Shown here: one piece after another, positions 1 through 8,239 of the stretch | Position numbering within the stretch: position 1 is the stretch's first letter | How the letters are laid out: each line of letters begins with the position of its first letter | Source: Melioribacter sp. | GTDB lineage: Bacteria > Bacteroidota > Ignavibacteria > Ignavibacteriales > Melioribacteraceae | Direction: 5' to 3' | NCBI GenBank assembly: GCA_020723965.1 | Contig: DYHW01000001.1 | Coordinates: forward strand, 730,587 to 794,586 | DNA: 64,000 bases | Program-made: the position numbers and the translations under genes | Notes under the pieces: generated by a model | The model's input: only the letters and a program-made list of their open reading frames with translations | Databases searched by the model: none | Told to the model about the DNA's origin: nothing

Positions 1-1
1 A

Positions 2-55
2 AACAAAGATGAAAACAAAGATGCTTTTACTGTAGGCGGTAGAAATACAGCATAA
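2..55 (+). CDS. C-terminal tail of an upstream gene (partial)
   Basis: One of the three plus-strand frames is open from the window edge to a TAA at 53-55 and encodes a 17-residue tail ending in VGGRNTA. The other two plus frames hit stops within about 40 bases. This fits the end of a gene that begins before the window, but the piece is too short to identify a family and could be chance. No clear terminator follows before the repeat at 196. Confidence 0.3.
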   Translation, partial: NKDENKDAFTVGGRNTA

Positions 56-195
56 TAAAAACTGTAGCCATTTTTCGAACCTTGTTGGAAATAAAAGTAC
101 TACAAACAACCGAGTGGGGAAAAAGTCAAACTTAGTTGATTGCATTAGAATATAAGAACATTTTTAATTGATGGTCTTTATAATTATTTATTCGA

Positions 196-320
196 GACTT
201 CCGAAAAATTGATTTGACAAAAAAATGAATTCATTTGTCATTCTGGATTTAGTCCAGAATCCACTCTTTAGATTCCGGGTCAAGCCCGGAATGACACTAA
301 TCATTAATTTTTCAGAAGTC
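196..320. repeat. Nested palindromic MITE-like element
   Basis: The outer arms are a 15-base imperfect inverted repeat: 196-210 (GACTTCCGAAAAATT) against 306-320 (AATTTTTCAGAAGTC), with one mismatch. Inside lies a second palindromic unit at 237-295 with ends GTCATTC/GAATGAC. That unit carries two perfect hairpins, TTCTGGA/TCCAGAA (241-247/253-259) and ATTCCGGG/CCCGGAAT (272-279/285-292). It has no coding capacity. The outer arms resemble those of the element at 59634-59770, and the inner ends resemble those at 4720-4758. It is probably a non-autonomous mobile or dispersed repeat upstream of the pcm gene. Confidence 0.7.
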
Positions 321-392
321 CCTATCAGATACGTCAGTTTGCTTTTCTTCAGATCATTTCCTAAAATTCATTAAGAGTTTTAAGGTTAAGCG

Positions 393-1103
393 ATGCTTAA
401 AAAAGTTTCTGCTCCTAAAACCTTGCAGGTTCTTCTCTTTATTGTATTGACCTTGGGATTTTCATATCAAGACAAATTCAAAGGACTTCGGTTTGATATG
501 GTAAAGCATCAGATAAAAGAGAGAGGAATCAAAGACTCTAAAGTTCTTGATGCAATGTCTAAAGTCCCGCGTCACGAATTCATTCCAAAATCTTACATAT
601 CTCAGGCATATAGCGACCACCCAGTTCCAATCGGATACGGACAAACAATATCGCAGCCATACATTGTAGCGTTGATGACAGAGCTTGTTGATCTACAACG
701 AGGTGAAAAAGTTTTAGAAATTGGAACCGGCTCCGGTTATCAAGCCGCAGTGCTGGCAGAGATTATCGATTCAGTTTACACGATAGAAATAATAAAAGAG
801 CTTGGTCATAGTTCTGCCGAAAGATTAAAAAATATCGGTTACAAAAAAGTAAAAGTAAAAATAGCCGATGGATATTATGGTTGGAAAGAGCATTCGCCAT
901 ACGATGCAATAATTGTAACTGCGGCAGCCGAACATATTCCTCCGCCGCTAATAGCTCAATTAAAAGAGGGCGGCAAAATGATTATTCCTGTCGGTCACCA
1001 ATTCCAAGTTCAAAATTTAGTTTTAGTAGAAAAGAAAGATGGAAAGATTAGATCGAAAAGTATAATTCCCGTTCGGTTTGTTCCCTTCACAAGAGGTGAA
1101 TGA
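393..1103 (+). CDS. pcm: Protein-L-isoaspartate O-methyltransferase with N-terminal signal sequence
   Basis: Repairs damaged proteins by methylating isoaspartyl residues with S-adenosylmethionine. The 236-residue product has the family's GQTISQP substrate-side motif near residue 83, SAM-binding motif I VLEIGTGSGYQ at 107-117 and the C-terminal PVRFVPFTR signature. The first 25 residues are unusual for this normally cytosolic enzyme: a short Lys-containing start followed by a hydrophobic run (LQVLLFIVLTLGF), which reads as a signal peptide or membrane anchor. The gene overlaps the next one by four bases (ATGA at 1100-1103), so the two are probably translationally coupled. The family call is firm. 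The exported location is inferred from the N-terminus only; a start at Met36 would give a shortened cytosolic form but has less support. Confidence 0.92.
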   Translation: MLKKVSAPKTLQVLLFIVLTLGFSYQDKFKGLRFDMVKHQIKERGIKDSKVLDAMSKVPRHEFIPKSYISQAYSDHPVPIGYGQTISQPYIVALMTELVDLQRGEKVLEIGTGSGYQAAVLAEIIDSVYTIEIIKELGHSSAERLKNIGYKKVKVKIADGYYGWKEHSPYDAIIVTAAAEHIPPPLIAQLKEGGKMIIPVGHQFQVQNLVLVEKKDGKIRSKSIIPVRFVPFTRGE

Positions 1104-3553
1104 TGCGCCGGGTTTATTTGATTGTCGGATTCGTTTCGGTCGCAATCATTGCTTATCAGCTTACCTTAATGAGAATCCTTTCTATTATTCAGTTTCATCA
1201 CTTTGCATACATGATCATCAGCGTTGCCCTGCTTGGTTTTGGCGCAAGCGGTACTTTTTTAACTGTATTCAGGCAAAGGTCGCTTAAATATTTTGAGGAT
1301 GTAATTTTTTATTTCTCACTTACTTTTTCTTTCTTAATATTTTTTTCTGCAATCTTAATTCAGTTTATCTCCTTCGATCCTTTTTTAATACTTTGGGAAA
1401 TAAGCGAAGTTTGGTCGCTTTTGTTTTTCTATCTAATAATTTTTTTGCCATTTTTTTTTGGAGCTGCAATTATTTGTCTATCCTTTCTTAAGTATGCCGC
1501 TCAAATAAACCGGCTCTACTTTTTTAATTTGACCGGCTCCGCTATAGGTGGAATTAGTATTCTTCTTTTGATGTTTGCATTCAATCCATTCACGCTTCCT
1601 TTTTTGGTTTGGTTAATTTCCTTCTTAGCAGTAATTGTAAGTCTTTCTTCGCTCAAGAGAAAAACAGTTGGCTACATACTAACGCTGGCTTGTGCGTCGT
1701 GCATTTTATTTTATCAAATAATTTTTCCGCATGAAATAAAAATGTCTGAATACAAAAGTTTATATAAAACAACAAAACTTCCCGATGCAAAAATAATAGA
1801 TGATAAAAGCAGTCCGCTTGGATGGCTAATTACTATTTCAACTCCAGTTCTAAGATACGCACCTGGCCTCAGCTACAATTTCAAAGGTGAAATACCAACG
1901 CAAATCGGATTGTTTAGCGATGGCGAATGGGCTGGAGCAATTTTATGGGAAGATTCATCTTCGAGCAAAACAAAATTTCTTGACTATTCAACTTCTGTTC
2001 TTCCATATAGGTTATTAAATTCTAATTCTTCGAAGAAAAAAAATAATTCGGTTTTAGTAATTGGTGCAGGCACTGGCACAGAAATTCAGACAGCCAATCA
2101 AAACGGAGCTGAAAATATTTTAGGCATCGAACTTAATCCGCAAGTCGTTGAAATATCAAAAAAATATTCAAACATAATTAGACAAGCTCTGCTTGCAGAT
2201 AGTAACTCAAGAACAAAAATAATTATGGCTGAAGGGAGAGGTTTTCTTCAAGAGAAAAAAGAAAAGTTCGATATTATTACAATCCCAATATTTGGAGGAT
2301 TTACCGCATCTGCCGCCGGTACGCACTCGCTTTATGAAAATTATCTTTTTACTGTTGAATCATTTTCTCTAATAATTGACCGCTTAAAAAATGATGGCAT
2401 CTTTGCAGTTTCAACCTGGTTAAATTATCCTCCACGACATGCAATAAAATTGTTTGCTACGATTCTTGAAAGCGCAGAAAAAGCCGGTATAAATTTACCG
2501 GCAAATAATTTAGCCGCTATTCGAAGCTGGGGCACAGCAATTATCTTGGTAAAGAAAACTCCATTTACAAAAAGTGAAATTGAATTGATCAAAAACTTTT
2601 GCGAAGAAAATTCGTTCGACCCAATCTATTACCCGGGAATACTAAGCGGCGAAACCAATAAGTATAATCAACTTGAGGATGACGTTTTCCTTAAAGCAGT
2701 TAATGAACTTATTTCTGATAAAAGAGAATCATTTTATAAAAATTACTTATTTGATATTGAGCCGCCTACGGATGATAAACCGTATTTTTCTCATTTCCTG
2801 AAATTGAAGAGCCTGCCATATTTATTAGATAAACTTGGAAAAGAAAACGTTGCTTTTTTTGAATGGGGTTATCTGATTTTGATCATTACTCTTTGTCAAA
2901 TCGTTATTCTGAGTTTTGCCTTAATAATTATTCCGCTTTTATTTTTAAAAAAGTTTGCTGTTAAAAAAGCCGTTAAATTTAAAACCTTTTTATATTTCTC
3001 TGGGTTGGGTATCGGATTTATGTTCATCGAGATTGTGATGATACAAAAATTTATTTTGTTTTTATCTCATCCTATTTATTCTGTTTCTTTAGTAATCAGT
3101 TCGATATTATTTTTTGCCGGCGTTGGAAGTTACTTCTCATCAAAATTTTTAGAATCCCCAAAACAGAGACTGCGCATCATTGTTGGAGCGATAATAATGG
3201 CGGCATTTATCTATTCATTTTTTCTCCCTCATATTTTTCAGTCATTGATCCATCTTTCAATTACAGTGAAATATGTATTATCATTTTTCATAATTGCGCC
3301 GCTTGCATTTTTGATGGGAATGCCTTTCCCAATCGGATTAAAACAACTTTCATATGAGTTAGAATCTTTAATTCCTTGGGCGTGGGGCATAAATGGTTTT
3401 CTGTCAGTTATCAGCGCTGTTTTAGCGCCTCTACTTGCTATCGAATTCGGTTTTAAGATAGTTATTATTTTTGCCGGTATAGCTTATTTGTTAGTTCTTT
3501 CCGTTGGTGGTAATTTAAAAGAGAAACGAAAGGAGGGATATCATTATGAATGA
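1100..3553 (+). CDS. Polytopic membrane protein with spermidine-synthase-like methyltransferase fold
   Basis: The 817-residue protein has three parts. Residues 1 to about 210 hold six or seven membrane segments. Residues about 215-580 form a soluble Rossmann domain with the SAM/decarboxy-SAM motif VLVIGAGTGTE at 318-328 and an acidic strand end GIELNPQ. The C-terminal part has about six more membrane segments. This is the architecture of the spermidine synthase-like membrane proteins. The segment where aminopropyltransferases carry their catalytic Asp reads FDIITIPIFGG, with no acidic residue after the strand, so real spermidine synthesis is doubtful. The start could be ATG at 1100 or 1103; both follow AGAGGTG at 1092-1098. 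It overlaps pcm by four bases and the radical SAM gene by eight, so a single operon is likely. The substrate is unknown. Confidence 0.8.
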   Translation: MMRRVYLIVGFVSVAIIAYQLTLMRILSIIQFHHFAYMIISVALLGFGASGTFLTVFRQRSLKYFEDVIFYFSLTFSFLIFFSAILIQFISFDPFLILWEISEVWSLLFFYLIIFLPFFFGAAIICLSFLKYAAQINRLYFFNLTGSAIGGISILLLMFAFNPFTLPFLVWLISFLAVIVSLSSLKRKTVGYILTLACASCILFYQIIFPHEIKMSEYKSLYKTTKLPDAKIIDDKSSPLGWLITISTPVLRYAPGLSYNFKGEIPTQIGLFSDGEWAGAILWEDSSSSKTKFLDYSTSVLPYRLLNSNSSKKKNNSVLVIGAGTGTEIQTANQNGAENILGIELNPQVVEISKKYSNIIRQALLADSNSRTKIIMAEGRGFLQEKKEKFDIITIPIFGGFTASAAGTHSLYENYLFTVESFSLIIDRLKNDGIFAVSTWLNYPPRHAIKLFATILESAEKAGINLPANNLAAIRSWGTAIILVKKTPFTKSEIELIKNFCEENSFDPIYYPGILSGETNKYNQLEDDVFLKAVNELISDKRESFYKNYLFDIEPPTDDKPYFSHFLKLKSLPYLLDKLGKENVAFFEWGYLILIITLCQIVILSFALIIIPLLFLKKFAVKKAVKFKTFLYFSGLGIGFMFIEIVMIQKFILFLSHPIYSVSLVISSILFFAGVGSYFSSKFLESPKQRLRIIVGAIIMAAFIYSFFLPHIFQSLIHLSITVKYVLSFFIIAPLAFLMGMPFPIGLKQLSYELESLIPWAWGINGFLSVISAVLAPLLAIEFGFKIVIIFAGIAYLLVLSVGGNLKEKRKEGYHYE
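3529..3536 (+). promoter_or_regulatory. Strong ribosome binding site for the radical SAM gene
   Basis: AAAGGAGG lies inside the end of the preceding gene, nine bases before the ATG at 3546. It is one of the strongest Shine-Dalgarno matches in the window and supports the start that includes the twin-arginine signal. Confidence 0.75.
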
Positions 3554-4652
3554 AAAATCAAGAAGGGAATTCATAAAAGCATTTTCCCTTTTATTGCTTT
3601 CAGCGCCTTCAATTATTCCGTACGGAGTTGGATGTAAAACCCGCGATAAATCATCCAATTTTCTAGATTCATCACAAAAAGAAAATAAGCAAGATAAGAA
3701 GGGAATAATTGATGCGAGCATAGAACCTAATTTTAAACCAAACTATTTAACACTCCATAAAAACGGAGAATTAAAAAGGAGAGGAAAAGAATTATGGCAG
3801 ATGATGGAAAGCTGTAAACTCTGCCCCCGCGAATGCGGCGCTAATCGTATTGCAGGCGATGTGGGTTTCTGCGGTTCTACTTCAAAATTAGAAATATCTT
3901 CTTTCAGTCCTCATTTTGGCGAAGAGGAACCGCTTGTTGGTAAAGGAGGTTCCGGCACAATATTTATGACAAACTGCGGCTTGAGATGCGTTTTCTGTAT
4001 AAACTGGGAAATTAGTCAAGGTGGCGCTGGACGAGTGCAGAGTATCGAAGATTTTGCAAATATGATGATAGCACTTCAGAAAAGAGGATGCCATAATATC
4101 AATGTTGTAACGCCCACACATTATTCTCCGCATATTCTGCTCGCAATTGATATTGCCGTTGCTAAAGGATTACGACTTCCAATTGTTTATAATACTTGCG
4201 GCTGGGAACGAGTTGAAATATTAAAATACTTAGACGGTGTTGTTGATATTTATCTTCCTGATTTTAAGTATGCTGACGGAAAAATGGCGGCGAAATATTC
4301 TTCCGATGCCGAAACTTATCCTGATGTAACCAAAGAAGCAATACTCGAAATGCATAGACAAGTTGGCGTTGCTAAACCAGCAAAAGACGGGCTGATGTAT
4401 CGAGGCGTGATGATACGTCATCTTGTAATGCCAAATCGAGTTGCCGGAACAAAAGAGATTCTCAAATGGATTGCAGACAATTTGCCAAAGGATACTTATC
4501 TGAATATTATGTCGCAATATAGACCTATGTACAAGGCGTTTGATTATCCTGAAATTTCCCGCCGGCTTTTGCCAGATGAATATTCTGAAACTATAAGATT
4601 GGCTAAAGATTTAGGATTGACGAATTTGGAGGTTCAAGGTTATTGGCATTGA
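3546..4652 (+). CDS. PflX-like radical SAM protein with twin-arginine signal peptide
   Basis: Residues 5-11 read SRREFIK, a close match to the Tat consensus. A hydrophobic run and a Cys at residue 30 (GVGC, an imperfect lipobox) follow. The mature part is related to radical SAM proteins of the PflX / pyruvate-formate-lyase-activating type. The [4Fe-4S] radical SAM motif CX3CX2C is Cys144, Cys148 and Cys151. A second cysteine group (Cys90, 93, 97, 109) precedes it and could bind another cluster or zinc. The 368 residues match the family's size plus a leader. Export of a folded Fe-S enzyme by Tat would be consistent, but periplasmic SAM and electron supply are unexplained. It is the third gene of the overlapping pcm operon. 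The radical SAM call is strong, the Tat signal good, the substrate unknown. Confidence 0.85.
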   Translation: MNEKSRREFIKAFSLLLLSAPSIIPYGVGCKTRDKSSNFLDSSQKENKQDKKGIIDASIEPNFKPNYLTLHKNGELKRRGKELWQMMESCKLCPRECGANRIAGDVGFCGSTSKLEISSFSPHFGEEEPLVGKGGSGTIFMTNCGLRCVFCINWEISQGGAGRVQSIEDFANMMIALQKRGCHNINVVTPTHYSPHILLAIDIAVAKGLRLPIVYNTCGWERVEILKYLDGVVDIYLPDFKYADGKMAAKYSSDAETYPDVTKEAILEMHRQVGVAKPAKDGLMYRGVMIRHLVMPNRVAGTKEILKWIADNLPKDTYLNIMSQYRPMYKAFDYPEISRRLLPDEYSETIRLAKDLGLTNLEVQGYWH

Positions 4653-4719
4653 GAAGAATTTTACAGTGAAATAAAACATGAATCATTAAGTAACTAACCT
4701 TACGCAGAATATACTAAAA

Positions 4720-4758
4720 ATGTCATTCCGTCCCGATTCATCGGGAGAGAAATGACAT
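4720..4758. repeat. Palindromic dispersed repeat
   Basis: The outer arms TGTCATT (4721-4727) and AATGACA (4751-4757) enclose a perfect inner hairpin TCCCGAT/ATCGGGA (4731-4737/4740-4746). The GTCATT/AATGAC ends and CCCGA-type core are the same design as the inner unit at 237-295 and the palindrome inside nuoI at 30074-30087. It sits about 70 bases after the radical SAM stop and could act as a transcript end, but no T-run follows on either strand. Confidence 0.65.
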
Positions 4759-4845
4759 GAGAGAATATTTATTAGGACCAGACCAAAATAGAATCCCATC
4801 CTTAATTTCCTTAATTTTAATTTATTAAAAACCCGGAGGAACACT

Positions 4846-6168
4846 ATGGCAAATGAAATAACCACAAAGAAAAGAGCTCCAGTAGACGATACAAAATATT
4901 CGATGGATACACATATGATCTACGGAAAGGACGTAAGCGACAAATGGGATTACTCGCATCATGTAACTGCGCCAATTTCTTCTTCAACAACTTTTCGGCT
5001 TGATTCAGTTGAACGCGGGACGCAAGGTTTTATGCAATTTGCAAATACTGAGTTATTAGGTGACCAAGCCCCCATCTTTATTTACGATCGTCTTGGCGAG
5101 CCAAACAAAGATATGCTTGAAGAAAATTTGGCGTATGTTGAAAAAGGTGAAACCGCAGTTAGTTTTGCCAGCGGTATGGGGGCAATCTCAGCAGCACTTG
5201 GTATTCTTACAAATAGTAGCGATGAAATTATTACACACACAACTTTGTATGGATGCACAATTTCTCTTTTCAATAATTGGTACCCTAGATACAAAATAAA
5301 AGTCTCGACGATCGATCTTTCGCAGCCGAAAAACATTTTTAATGTATTAACCGAAAAAACAAAAGTTGTCTACTTCGAAACGCCAGCTAATCCAAATCTG
5401 GAAATTGTGGATGTTGGCGCTATTGCAGAAATTGTAAAAGAAGTTAATAAAACAAGAGAGGACCAGTACCAAATTAAAATTGTTGTTGATAATACATTCG
5501 CTACTCCGTTTTGCCAAAGACCAATAGAACTTGGTGCGGATTTCGTTATTCATTCCCTAACAAAAGGAATTGGAGGATTTGGAACTGACATGGGCGGAGT
5601 TGTAATAGGAAAGAAAAAATATCGCGATCTTCTTTTACTTTATAGAAAAGACTTTGGAGCTGTGCTCAACACAAAAAGCGCTTGGGCTATTCTTACTTAT
5701 GGTTTGCCTACACTAGCAGTTCGTCTAAGACATCAAATTAAATCTGCCATGCGCATTGCTGAATTTTTGAATTCTCATCCAAAAATTGAATTCGTAAATT
5801 ATCCCGGATTGTCAAGCTACAAGTATTATGATCTTGCAAAAAAACAGATGATAGATTTCAACGGGAACTTTGCGCCTGGCAGCATGCTTTATTTTGGACT
5901 CAAAGGGAATTCGCCTGCCGATACTAAAGAGAAAACGAGAATGTTTATGAATTACGTTGCTGATAATGCATACACAATGACGCTCGCTGTTAGTCTTGGG
6001 CACACACGCACTTTGATCGAACATCCGGCATCTATGACTCATTCAGTTGTTCCGCCGGAAGAATTAGCTGAGCGCGGCATTGATCCGGGGGGCGTTCGTC
6101 TTGCTATTGGACTTGAAAATACAGACGATATTCTGTTGGACCTTGATGAAGCGTTAAGAATTATTTAG
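4846..6168 (+). CDS. PLP-dependent Cys/Met metabolism enzyme (cystathionine gamma-synthase / methionine gamma-lyase family)
   Basis: The 440-residue protein belongs to the fold-type I trans-sulfuration enzymes. It shows the FASGMGAISAALG cofactor-phosphate segment, the VVDNTFATPF strand with the PLP-ring aspartate, the Schiff-base lysine in HSLTKGIGG (Lys240) and a C-terminal RLAIGLENTDDI segment. These enzymes make or break C-S bonds in cystathionine, homocysteine or methionine. The exact reaction cannot be chosen from sequence reading alone: methionine gamma-lyase, O-acetylhomoserine sulfhydrylase and cystathionine gamma-synthase remain possible. A clear GGAGGA ribosome site lies eight bases before the ATG. 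The gene stands alone, flanked by the repeat at 4720 and by pgeF 50 bases downstream. Confidence 0.85.
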   Translation: MANEITTKKRAPVDDTKYSMDTHMIYGKDVSDKWDYSHHVTAPISSSTTFRLDSVERGTQGFMQFANTELLGDQAPIFIYDRLGEPNKDMLEENLAYVEKGETAVSFASGMGAISAALGILTNSSDEIITHTTLYGCTISLFNNWYPRYKIKVSTIDLSQPKNIFNVLTEKTKVVYFETPANPNLEIVDVGAIAEIVKEVNKTREDQYQIKIVVDNTFATPFCQRPIELGADFVIHSLTKGIGGFGTDMGGVVIGKKKYRDLLLLYRKDFGAVLNTKSAWAILTYGLPTLAVRLRHQIKSAMRIAEFLNSHPKIEFVNYPGLSSYKYYDLAKKQMIDFNGNFAPGSMLYFGLKGNSPADTKEKTRMFMNYVADNAYTMTLAVSLGHTRTLIEHPASMTHSVVPPEELAERGIDPGGVRLAIGLENTDDILLDLDEALRII

Positions 6169-6218
6169 TGAACTTATTCTAACTTTTTTATTTAAGAACG
6201 ATTGTTATTTCCAAAATT

Positions 6219-6956
6219 ATGCGGGTTATCAAAAGCTCTTTATTCGAAAGATTTCCAGAGCTGATTTTTGGTTTCAGTACAAAGATCGGATTAAATCGGA
6301 AAACGCCTTTCTTTTTTAATTTATCTTTTACTGTAGGCGATGATGAGACGGTAGTAAAAGAAAATCGTTCTGCTTTTTTTGATGCCATCGGATTGATGTC
6401 ATCAAAAATTGCTTATCAAAAACAAATACATTCTGATACCATTACTGTAGTTGAAAGACCGGGGCCGAACGGCGAATCTGACGCTATGATCACAGTTCAA
6501 CAAAACATTGGACTTGCAATTTTCGTAGCTGATTGTACGCCTATTTTTATTTATGATAAAAAGAATAAAGTAGTTGCGGCGGTTCATTCCGGATGGCGCG
6601 GAGCAGAAAGGCAAATCTTAAATATTACGCTAAGTAAACTTTTTGATCAGTTCAATTCCCAACCTCAGAATTTATTTGTTTATTTCGGTCCTTCCATTTC
6701 ACAAAAAAATTACGAGGTAGGGGAAGAAGTAGCTATGCTGTTCGATCATAAATATATTCAAGAAAACTCGGGTAAACTTTTTCTTGACGTGCCCAGGGTT
6801 AATGCAGATATAGTTTTTGAATTTGGAATTCCTAATTCCAATGTAGAAATATCTCCGCTTTGCACTTTTGAAGAAAACGAACTCCTTCATTCTTACCGAA
6901 GAGATGGAAAATTTTCCGGACGCTCTCTTGGAGTTATTGCTATGAGAGGAAAATAA
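6219..6956 (+). CDS. pgeF: PgeF / YfiH-type multicopper-oxidase-like purine nucleoside phosphorylase
   Basis: A 245-residue member of the DUF152 (laccase-domain) family. The conserved metal-ligand set is present as His71 (in QIHSD), Cys106 (in ADCTP) and His123 (in HSGWRG). The family's GPSIS and SYRRDG...GRSLG blocks are also present. Homologues cleave adenosine and other purine nucleosides phosphorolytically, and PgeF edits peptidoglycan precursors in E. coli. Which of these roles dominates here is not known. The stop codon is immediately followed by the TTG start of the EamA transporter, so the genes are probably cotranscribed. Confidence 0.9.
   Translation: MRVIKSSLFERFPELIFGFSTKIGLNRKTPFFFNLSFTVGDDETVVKENRSAFFDAIGLMSSKIAYQKQIHSDTITVVERPGPNGESDAMITVQQNIGLAIFVADCTPIFIYDKKNKVVAAVHSGWRGAERQILNITLSKLFDQFNSQPQNLFVYFGPSISQKNYEVGEEVAMLFDHKYIQENSGKLFLDVPRVNADIVFEFGIPNSNVEISPLCTFEENELLHSYRRDGKFSGRSLGVIAMRGK
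6945..6950 (+). promoter_or_regulatory. Ribosome binding site supporting a TTG start
   Basis: AGAGGA inside the end of pgeF lies six bases before the TTG at 6957. It favours that TTG over the in-frame ATGs at 6975 and 6978. Confidence 0.5.
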
Positions 6957-7874
6957 TTGAGAACTGAAAAATTTATGATGGGAGCCGGTTTTGTTTTGAT
7001 TTGCCTGATCTGGGGCTCTACCTGGCTTGCAATTCGACTTGGCTTAAATTCCCTTTCTCCTTTGATTTCTTCCGGTCTTAGGTTTTCGCTTGCATCGATT
7101 TTTATTTTTGCATTGATGAAGTTTCAAAATATTTCTCTTCAAACCGATCGTCTTTCTATAAAGCTTTATATCATACTCGCTATTTTTTCATTTGTGATAC
7201 CATTTGGTCTGGTTTATTGGGCAGAGCAATTTATTCCGTCCGGGTTGGCATCAATTGTTTTTGCTATTATGCCTTTTTCTGTAATTATTTTTTCCAAACT
7301 GCTTTTTCCCAAGCAGATAGTTCCTTTTAATCAAATAGTTGGCGTTATTCTTGGATTTAGCGGAGTCGTAATTATTTTTTCAGAAAATTTATCACTTGAC
7401 CTATCGCAGCAGCTTTTGGGCATAGTTGCAATTTTTTTAAGTGCTCTAATGCAAGGTGCAATTGGAGTAATAGTTAAAAAGCATGGATACCATCTTAATC
7501 CTCTTTCGATGAATTTTGTTCCTCTTTTTTCTTCCGGATTGATACTTGTAAGCGGCGCTTTCCTCTTTGAGGATTCGGCTAAATGGCTCTTTGACGATTA
7601 TGGAATAGGATCGATTATATATCTTGCGTTCTTTGGAACTGTTGTTACTTTTACAACTTATTATTGGCTGCTAAAGAGAATGAGCGTTGTTATTCTTTCG
7701 CTTACTGCTTTCATCACACCCATTATTGCAGTTCTATTGGGATGGATAATTTTGAATGAACATTTTTCTTTGCAGACTCTTTTTGGCAGCTCGCTTGTGT
7801 TAATCGGAATTTTATTTGCTAACTTTCGTGCGCTAATAGATTATTACAGATCAAAAATTTCGCTTGGCAGATGA
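6957..7874 (+). CDS. EamA-family drug/metabolite transporter
   Basis: A 305-residue integral membrane protein with about ten hydrophobic segments in two homologous halves, as in the DMT/EamA superfamily of 10-TM exporters. The first helix has the typical FVLICLIWGSTWLAIRLG stretch. The second half ends in a VLLGWIILNE-type segment and a final LIGILFANF helix. The substrate cannot be predicted. Translation probably starts at TTG 6957 next to the pgeF stop; ATG 6975 is an alternative. It overlaps folB by four bases (ATGA). Confidence 0.88.
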   Translation: MRTEKFMMGAGFVLICLIWGSTWLAIRLGLNSLSPLISSGLRFSLASIFIFALMKFQNISLQTDRLSIKLYIILAIFSFVIPFGLVYWAEQFIPSGLASIVFAIMPFSVIIFSKLLFPKQIVPFNQIVGVILGFSGVVIIFSENLSLDLSQQLLGIVAIFLSALMQGAIGVIVKKHGYHLNPLSMNFVPLFSSGLILVSGAFLFEDSAKWLFDDYGIGSIIYLAFFGTVVTFTTYYWLLKRMSVVILSLTAFITPIIAVLLGWIILNEHFSLQTLFGSSLVLIGILFANFRALIDYYRSKISLGR

Positions 7875-8239
7875 CAAATATCATTCGAATAAAGAACGCA
7901 TCTTTTTACGCTTATCACGGGGCAATGCAGGAAGAGCAGAATATTGGCGGAAAGTTTGAAGCCGATGTTGATCTTTATACCGATTTTTCTGAGGCGGCGG
8001 CTAAAGATGATTTGAAACTTACAATCAATTATGACATCGTATATAAATTCATCAATAAAATTGTGCATGAAAAAAAATATTTTTTGATAGAAACACTTGC
8101 AACAATTATAGCCGACGAATTGCTTAAGAAATATCCTAAAATTAACAAAATAGCCGTACGTGTAAGGAAACATCATGTGCCGGTTGGGGGAGTATTAGAT
8201 TACGTTGAAGCAGAAGTGGTAAAAGAAAATGATAGATAA
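7871..8239 (+). CDS. folB: Dihydroneopterin aldolase
   Basis: Converts 7,8-dihydroneopterin to 6-hydroxymethyl-7,8-dihydropterin in folate synthesis. The 122-residue length is standard. Visible family residues are the YHG motif near residue 16, the NYDIVY segment, the pterin-binding Glu in LIETLA and the catalytic Lys in VRKHHVPVGG. It overlaps the EamA gene upstream by four bases and folK by eleven, and folK performs the next pathway step, which supports the assignment. Confidence 0.95.
   Translation: MTNIIRIKNASFYAYHGAMQEEQNIGGKFEADVDLYTDFSEAAAKDDLKLTINYDIVYKFINKIVHEKKYFLIETLATIIADELLKKYPKINKIAVRVRKHHVPVGGVLDYVEAEVVKENDR

Noticed and set aside
4653..4845. Possible SAM riboswitch before the PLP sulfur-amino-acid gene
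   Set aside because: The only strong hairpin is the dispersed palindrome; the conserved SAM-riboswitch core and a terminator/antiterminator pair could not be found.
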